Of a stretch of 64,000 bases of DNA, positions 61,203 to 64,000 are shown piece by piece; within the stretch, counting starts at the first letter, position 1; each line of letters opens with the position of its first letter. A program made the position numbers and the translations under genes. The DNA is from Bacillus sp. FJAT-52991. GTDB taxonomy: Bacteria > Bacillota > Bacilli > Bacillales > Domibacillaceae. The stretch spans positions 2,194,001 through 2,258,000 of the forward strand of contig NZ_CP147404.1 of assembly GCF_037201805.1 (NCBI RefSeq). Reading direction: 5' to 3'. The notes below the pieces were generated by a model, which was given only the letters and a program-made list of their open reading frames with translations, ran no database searches and was not told the DNA's origin.

Positions 61203-62252
61203 ATGAAAAAGAAAGTTGCTATATTAATGCCTATTTTGACTTTTAGTATTGCTACATCATCTTTAGCGCATCCTGGAAATACTGACGGTAATGGAGGGCA
61301 TTACTGCCGCACAAATTGTGCGAAGTGGGGCCTTGCAGACGGGGAATACCACTATCACAACGGAGGCGGTGGAAGCAGTAATGATAGTTCAAGTAATGGT
61401 GGAGGTTCCTCCTCTTCCCCATCTAATGAGCCATCCCCAGCTGAAATTGCAGCACAAAAAGAAGCTACAGACCGTGCTAATGGAGAAAAAGAAGGTTATG
61501 ATTCTGGTTATGCAGATGGATATGCAGCCGCTTCCAAGAGCGCTCAAGGATCTGGAACTGACTCATACAATGAAGGTTATAAAACCGAATATGAGAAAGG
61601 CTATACAGAAGGTGAGGAAAAGCTCAAAGCTGAGAAAATAACTGCACAAAAAGAAGGATCTGCACTTGGTCAGAAAACAGATACACTTTCTGTTCCAGAT
61701 AAATACATAGAGAACGCTGCTTTAAAAGATGCGTTCACCGCTGCCTTTAATAAAGCCGTGAAAGACCGCGATGAAGTAGCTATCGCAAAGTACACTGATA
61801 TGGGCTACGAGGATGGACTACAAGACATGCGACAAACCTTGGATAATATGAAAGAAAGTTATCACCAAGCATATGAAGATGGTTTTAAAAAAGGTTTAGC
61901 AGAATTTAAAAATAAATATGTCCAGCAAGGATATAACGCAGCTTTTACCACTCTCAAATATCAAGCTCCAAACATTGATGATGAAAAATACATTGCGTGG
62001 TATAAAGAAGGATTCGAGTCGAATAAAGAGGTTCTAAAGATTCAAGAAGCTGCTTTTGAACTTGGGAACAGTGGAGAAGAATACGCACTTCCTGAAAAGT
62101 ATGAGCACGCTGAAGTTGTTTTTAAGCACTATTATGATAAAGGGCTCGAACAACACGAAAAAGAAAGTGCTCAAGCTGCTGCTGGGCTAGGGTTCATTGG
62201 ACTTGCTTGGTTTGCTCGACGCTTTTATGTAGCTAAAAAATCAATCGGCTAA
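61203..62252 (+). CDS. Secreted YHYH-motif protein with C-terminal membrane anchor
   Basis: The 349-residue product has a signal peptide cut after about A22. A YHYH-type module follows (HPGNTDGNGGHYCRTNCAKW, then EYHYHNGG), then a Gly/Ser linker. The next region is a Tyr/Gly repeat region (GYDSGYADGY, YNEGYKTEYEKGYTEG, YEDGFKKGLAEF) and the end is a C-terminal hydrophobic helix. YHYH domains occur in secreted Bacillus and phage proteins of unknown role. It starts a three-gene run with a PH-domain-like protein and a nuclease. Confidence 0.75.
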   Translation: MKKKVAILMPILTFSIATSSLAHPGNTDGNGGHYCRTNCAKWGLADGEYHYHNGGGGSSNDSSSNGGGSSSSPSNEPSPAEIAAQKEATDRANGEKEGYDSGYADGYAAASKSAQGSGTDSYNEGYKTEYEKGYTEGEEKLKAEKITAQKEGSALGQKTDTLSVPDKYIENAALKDAFTAAFNKAVKDRDEVAIAKYTDMGYEDGLQDMRQTLDNMKESYHQAYEDGFKKGLAEFKNKYVQQGYNAAFTTLKYQAPNIDDEKYIAWYKEGFESNKEVLKIQEAAFELGNSGEEYALPEKYEHAEVVFKHYYDKGLEQHEKESAQAAAGLGFIGLAWFARRFYVAKKSIG

Positions 62253-62268
62253 GGAAAGGAAGTAAATT

Positions 62269-62931
62269 ATGGGGATTTATCGTTCAATTTGTTATAAAGT
62301 TGAAGATGTCTTTATCAAACTACTCACAAAGGGACAAGATCCTGTTGCTGTAAAACAAAAGGTAACGGAGTTTCGCACTCAAAAAGAAGCTCTTAAACTA
62401 GAGAAAAAGAAAGAAGCTCAAGCACAATCAGAAGAAAGGAAGAAAATCCAGGAAGCTAAAAGGGCAGAGAAAGAACGCTTGGCAAAAGAGAAAGCTGAGC
62501 AGGAACATCAAGCAACCCTCGCTCTCCTTTCAAACTTTGTAGCTGAAGAAATCCATACATATACTGATTATGAATATCGTGCCGTCAGCAAGAATCCAAC
62601 ATTTTTTAAATCGGTAAAAGATCGGGTTTTTGAGGCGAATGAGCAAGGAATTACATTTCTCGAATGTGAATATGACAAGACTAAAACAAAGGAATACCCC
62701 GGCTATTTATTTGTGACAAACAAACGTGTATGGTTTGTAGCAAAAAATATGACGATGATTGATAAGTTTAGATATCAGACAATATATGACGTAAAGTGGT
62801 TTAAAGATGGACTAATGGAAAAAGGACTTTACATTCAATACGGTAAACGTCGACTTGAGTTTGATGAAATATTTGATAAAGATCAAATGCAACGTGTTGC
62901 TAATCTAATTCTCAACCTTTCATCCTCATAA
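62269..62931 (+). CDS. Coiled-coil protein with bacterial PH-like domain
   Basis: The 220-residue protein has a long Lys/Glu/Ala coiled coil (about 33-85) and a C-terminal domain with ITFLECEYDKTKTKEYPGYL, FVTNKRVWFVAKNM and FRYQTIYDVKWFKDGLMEKG. This is the pattern of bacterial PH (YokE/bPH) domains. It lies 16 bases after the YHYH gene and is co-transcribed. The function is unknown. Confidence 0.7.
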   Translation: MGIYRSICYKVEDVFIKLLTKGQDPVAVKQKVTEFRTQKEALKLEKKKEAQAQSEERKKIQEAKRAEKERLAKEKAEQEHQATLALLSNFVAEEIHTYTDYEYRAVSKNPTFFKSVKDRVFEANEQGITFLECEYDKTKTKEYPGYLFVTNKRVWFVAKNMTMIDKFRYQTIYDVKWFKDGLMEKGLYIQYGKRRLEFDEIFDKDQMQRVANLILNLSSS

Positions 62932-62970
62932 CCTTAAAAATAAAATACAAAAGAATAGGAAGTGAAATTC

Positions 62971-63729
62971 ATGTTTAACAAAAAGTCAAAGTTTTTCAAG
63001 CCGCTTGCGGCAACCATTTTATCAGTTTCATTGATTGGTAGCTCATTTACTCCATTCGCTAGTAGCATTGCAAATGAAAATATCGTAGCTGAAGCGGCAG
63101 CACCTAAAAATGCAGTGACATCAAAAGTAACTGAAGTAATCGATGGGGATACAATCAAAGTAAACTTCAAGGGCAGAACAGAAACAGTTAGAATGATTCT
63201 CGTCGATACGCCTGAAACAAAAGATCCAAAAAAATGCGTTCAACTGTATGGACCTGAAGCATCAAAATTTACTAAAGATAGCCTATTAAACAAAAACGTC
63301 AAATTAGAGCTAGGCGCTCAAACTCGTGACAAATATGGCCGTATTCTTGCCTATGTATATCTGAATGACAAAATGTTTAATAAAACATTGTTAGAAAAAG
63401 GACTAGCTCGCATTGCTGTTTACCCACCAAACACTCAATATTTGGATGAACTAAAGGCAGCTGAAGCTACTGCTAAAAAGAAAAAAGTCGGCATTTGGTC
63501 AAACAAAAACGCAACCAATGGTGGCTGTGCTCCAAAGCCAGCGCCAAAACCGAAACCAGCTCCAAAGCCAAAGCCAACTCCTCCAAAGCCGAAACCACAG
63601 CCAAAACCAAAGAAGTTTAAAAACTGCACAGAACTAAGAAAAGTTTATCCAGATGGAGTACCAAAAGGGCACCCTTCCTACGACCCAAAAATGGATAGAG
63701 ACAAAGACGGCTGGGCTTGTGAAAGATAA
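62971..63729 (+). CDS. Secreted thermonuclease with Excalibur domain
   Basis: The 252-residue product has a signal peptide (1 to about 40) and a staphylococcal-nuclease domain with KVTEVIDGDTIKVNF, MILVDTPETKD and DKYGRILAYVYL carrying the catalytic Asp, Glu and Arg residues. A Pro/Lys linker of PKP repeats (about 182-212) follows, then an Excalibur calcium-binding tail with DPKMDRDKDGWACE. It degrades nucleic acids outside the cell, like B. subtilis YncB/YokF. ATG 62971 fits GGAAG better than GTG 62962. Confidence 0.9.
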   Translation: MFNKKSKFFKPLAATILSVSLIGSSFTPFASSIANENIVAEAAAPKNAVTSKVTEVIDGDTIKVNFKGRTETVRMILVDTPETKDPKKCVQLYGPEASKFTKDSLLNKNVKLELGAQTRDKYGRILAYVYLNDKMFNKTLLEKGLARIAVYPPNTQYLDELKAAEATAKKKKVGIWSNKNATNGGCAPKPAPKPKPAPKPKPTPPKPKPQPKPKKFKNCTELRKVYPDGVPKGHPSYDPKMDRDKDGWACER

Positions 63730-63740
63730 TCTATTAATTT

Positions 63741-63774
63741 AAACCCTTCCCCTTTCCTGGGAAAGGGTTTTATT
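63741..63774 (+). terminator. Terminator of the thermonuclease gene
   Basis: The stem AAACCC-TTCCC / GGGAA-AGGGTTT is followed by TATTATATT, just after the nuclease stop. Confidence 0.7.
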
Positions 63775-63825
63775 ATATTATTAAACAGAACATACGTTCC
63801 TAAAACGTTTCTTGAGGTGAAGCCA

Positions 63826-64000
63826 ATGGCCTATTCTACATTACTAGAAGACTATATTTTTTCTTTGTATCAATCTATTCACATTAATGAACCTAATCAG
63901 TTAGACCTAAAAGTTATAGCTAGTCGATTAGGAATAAACATCGACTATGTAAATAGTAGCAGCAAAACACTTTATGCTCCACAGGAAGCATTAATCCTTA
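63826..64000 (+). CDS. immA: ImmA/IrrE-type metalloprotease, 5' part
   Basis: The frame begins MAYSTLLEDYIFSLYQSIHI and continues LDLKVIASRLGINIDYV, the N-terminal pattern of ImmA/IrrE phage proteins. The HExxH zinc motif would lie beyond the window. The ATG follows GAGGTG. In ICEBs1 and related phages ImmA cleaves the CI-like repressor upon induction. An integrase gene usually follows. Confidence 0.72.
   Translation, partial: MAYSTLLEDYIFSLYQSIHINEPNQLDLKVIASRLGINIDYVNSSSKTLYAPQEALIL

Larger units (their letters stand above)
8100..64000. mobile_element. Temperate siphophage prophage with accessory cargo, right end outside window
   Basis: A complete set of packaging, head, tail, lysis, late-activation, replication, recombination and lysogeny genes lies between the ribU leader and the right edge. 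There is no contractile-tail sheath gene and a long tape measure, so it is a siphophage. The left boundary is approximate: the last chromosomal element is the riboswitch ending at 7926 and the first phage-side gene starts at 8292. No integrase or attR is visible; immA at the right edge suggests the integrase follows. Confidence 0.95.

Overview
The window comes from a low-GC, endospore-forming Bacillota, most likely a Bacillus-group bacterium. The left 8 kb follows the Bacillus subtilis gene order ypdA - mecB(ypbH) - ypbG - [cotJABC] - ypbE/ypbD - recS(recQ) - ypbB - fer - ribU(fmnP). An FMN riboswitch and a Rho-independent terminator precede ribU. The spore-coat operon cotJABC, with a sigma-E-type promoter, sits inside this cluster next to an unusually short YpbE-like protein.

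From about 8.1 kb to beyond the right edge the window is one large temperate siphophage prophage. No integrase is visible; it probably follows the truncated immA gene at 63.8 kb. Late genes run right to left. Packaging is terS/terL at 33.5-35.7 kb. The head module (31.4-27.5 kb) has a portal fused to a MuF-like minor head protein, a prohead protease and an HK97-fold capsid. The tail module (27.5-10.6 kb) has a major tail protein with a C-terminal display domain, a -1 frameshifted G/T chaperone pair, a 1063-residue tape measure and a long run of tail-tip and adhesion proteins. Lysis genes (holin, amidase) are at 9.3-10.5 kb.

The early region (44.5-52.9 kb) resembles the skin/PBSX elements: an XtrA-like protein, YqaJ exonuclease, RecT annealase, a DnaD-like initiator carrying five origin-type iterons inside its gene, and a DnaC-like helicase loader. 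An Xpf-like late activator lies at 39.1 kb. The switch at 52.65-53.42 kb is a divergent cro/cI pair with five near-identical 15-bp palindromic operators. The CI-like repressor has no protease domain, and its probable ImmA partner lies 10 kb away at the right edge.

Accessory cargo is packed into discrete slots. Slot 1 (36.0-39.0 kb, mostly + strand) has a Panacea-domain antitoxin coupled to a four-helix membrane protein (PanAT-type toxin-antitoxin) behind an attenuator-like leader. Slot 2 (39.8-44.6 kb) has an SRA-like-HNH and an EVE-like-HNH nuclease, a MazG-like pyrophosphohydrolase, a DUF1643 protein and two membrane proteins; it is bounded by repeated 3' ends of xtrA and by repeated terminators. 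Slot 3 (53.4-57.7 kb) has a divergent pair of unknown genes and a Septu-like ptuA/ptuB operon; it is bounded by a second copy of the cI 3' end and three related terminator hairpins. Slot 4 (57.7-63.7 kb) has a lipoprotein, a GIY-YIG protein, a DUF3427/DUF3883-like nuclease, a YHYH-type secreted protein, a PH-domain-like protein and a secreted thermonuclease. The recurring boundary pattern, where the 3' end of a core gene plus its terminator is repeated on the far side of the cargo, is the most distinctive feature of the window.
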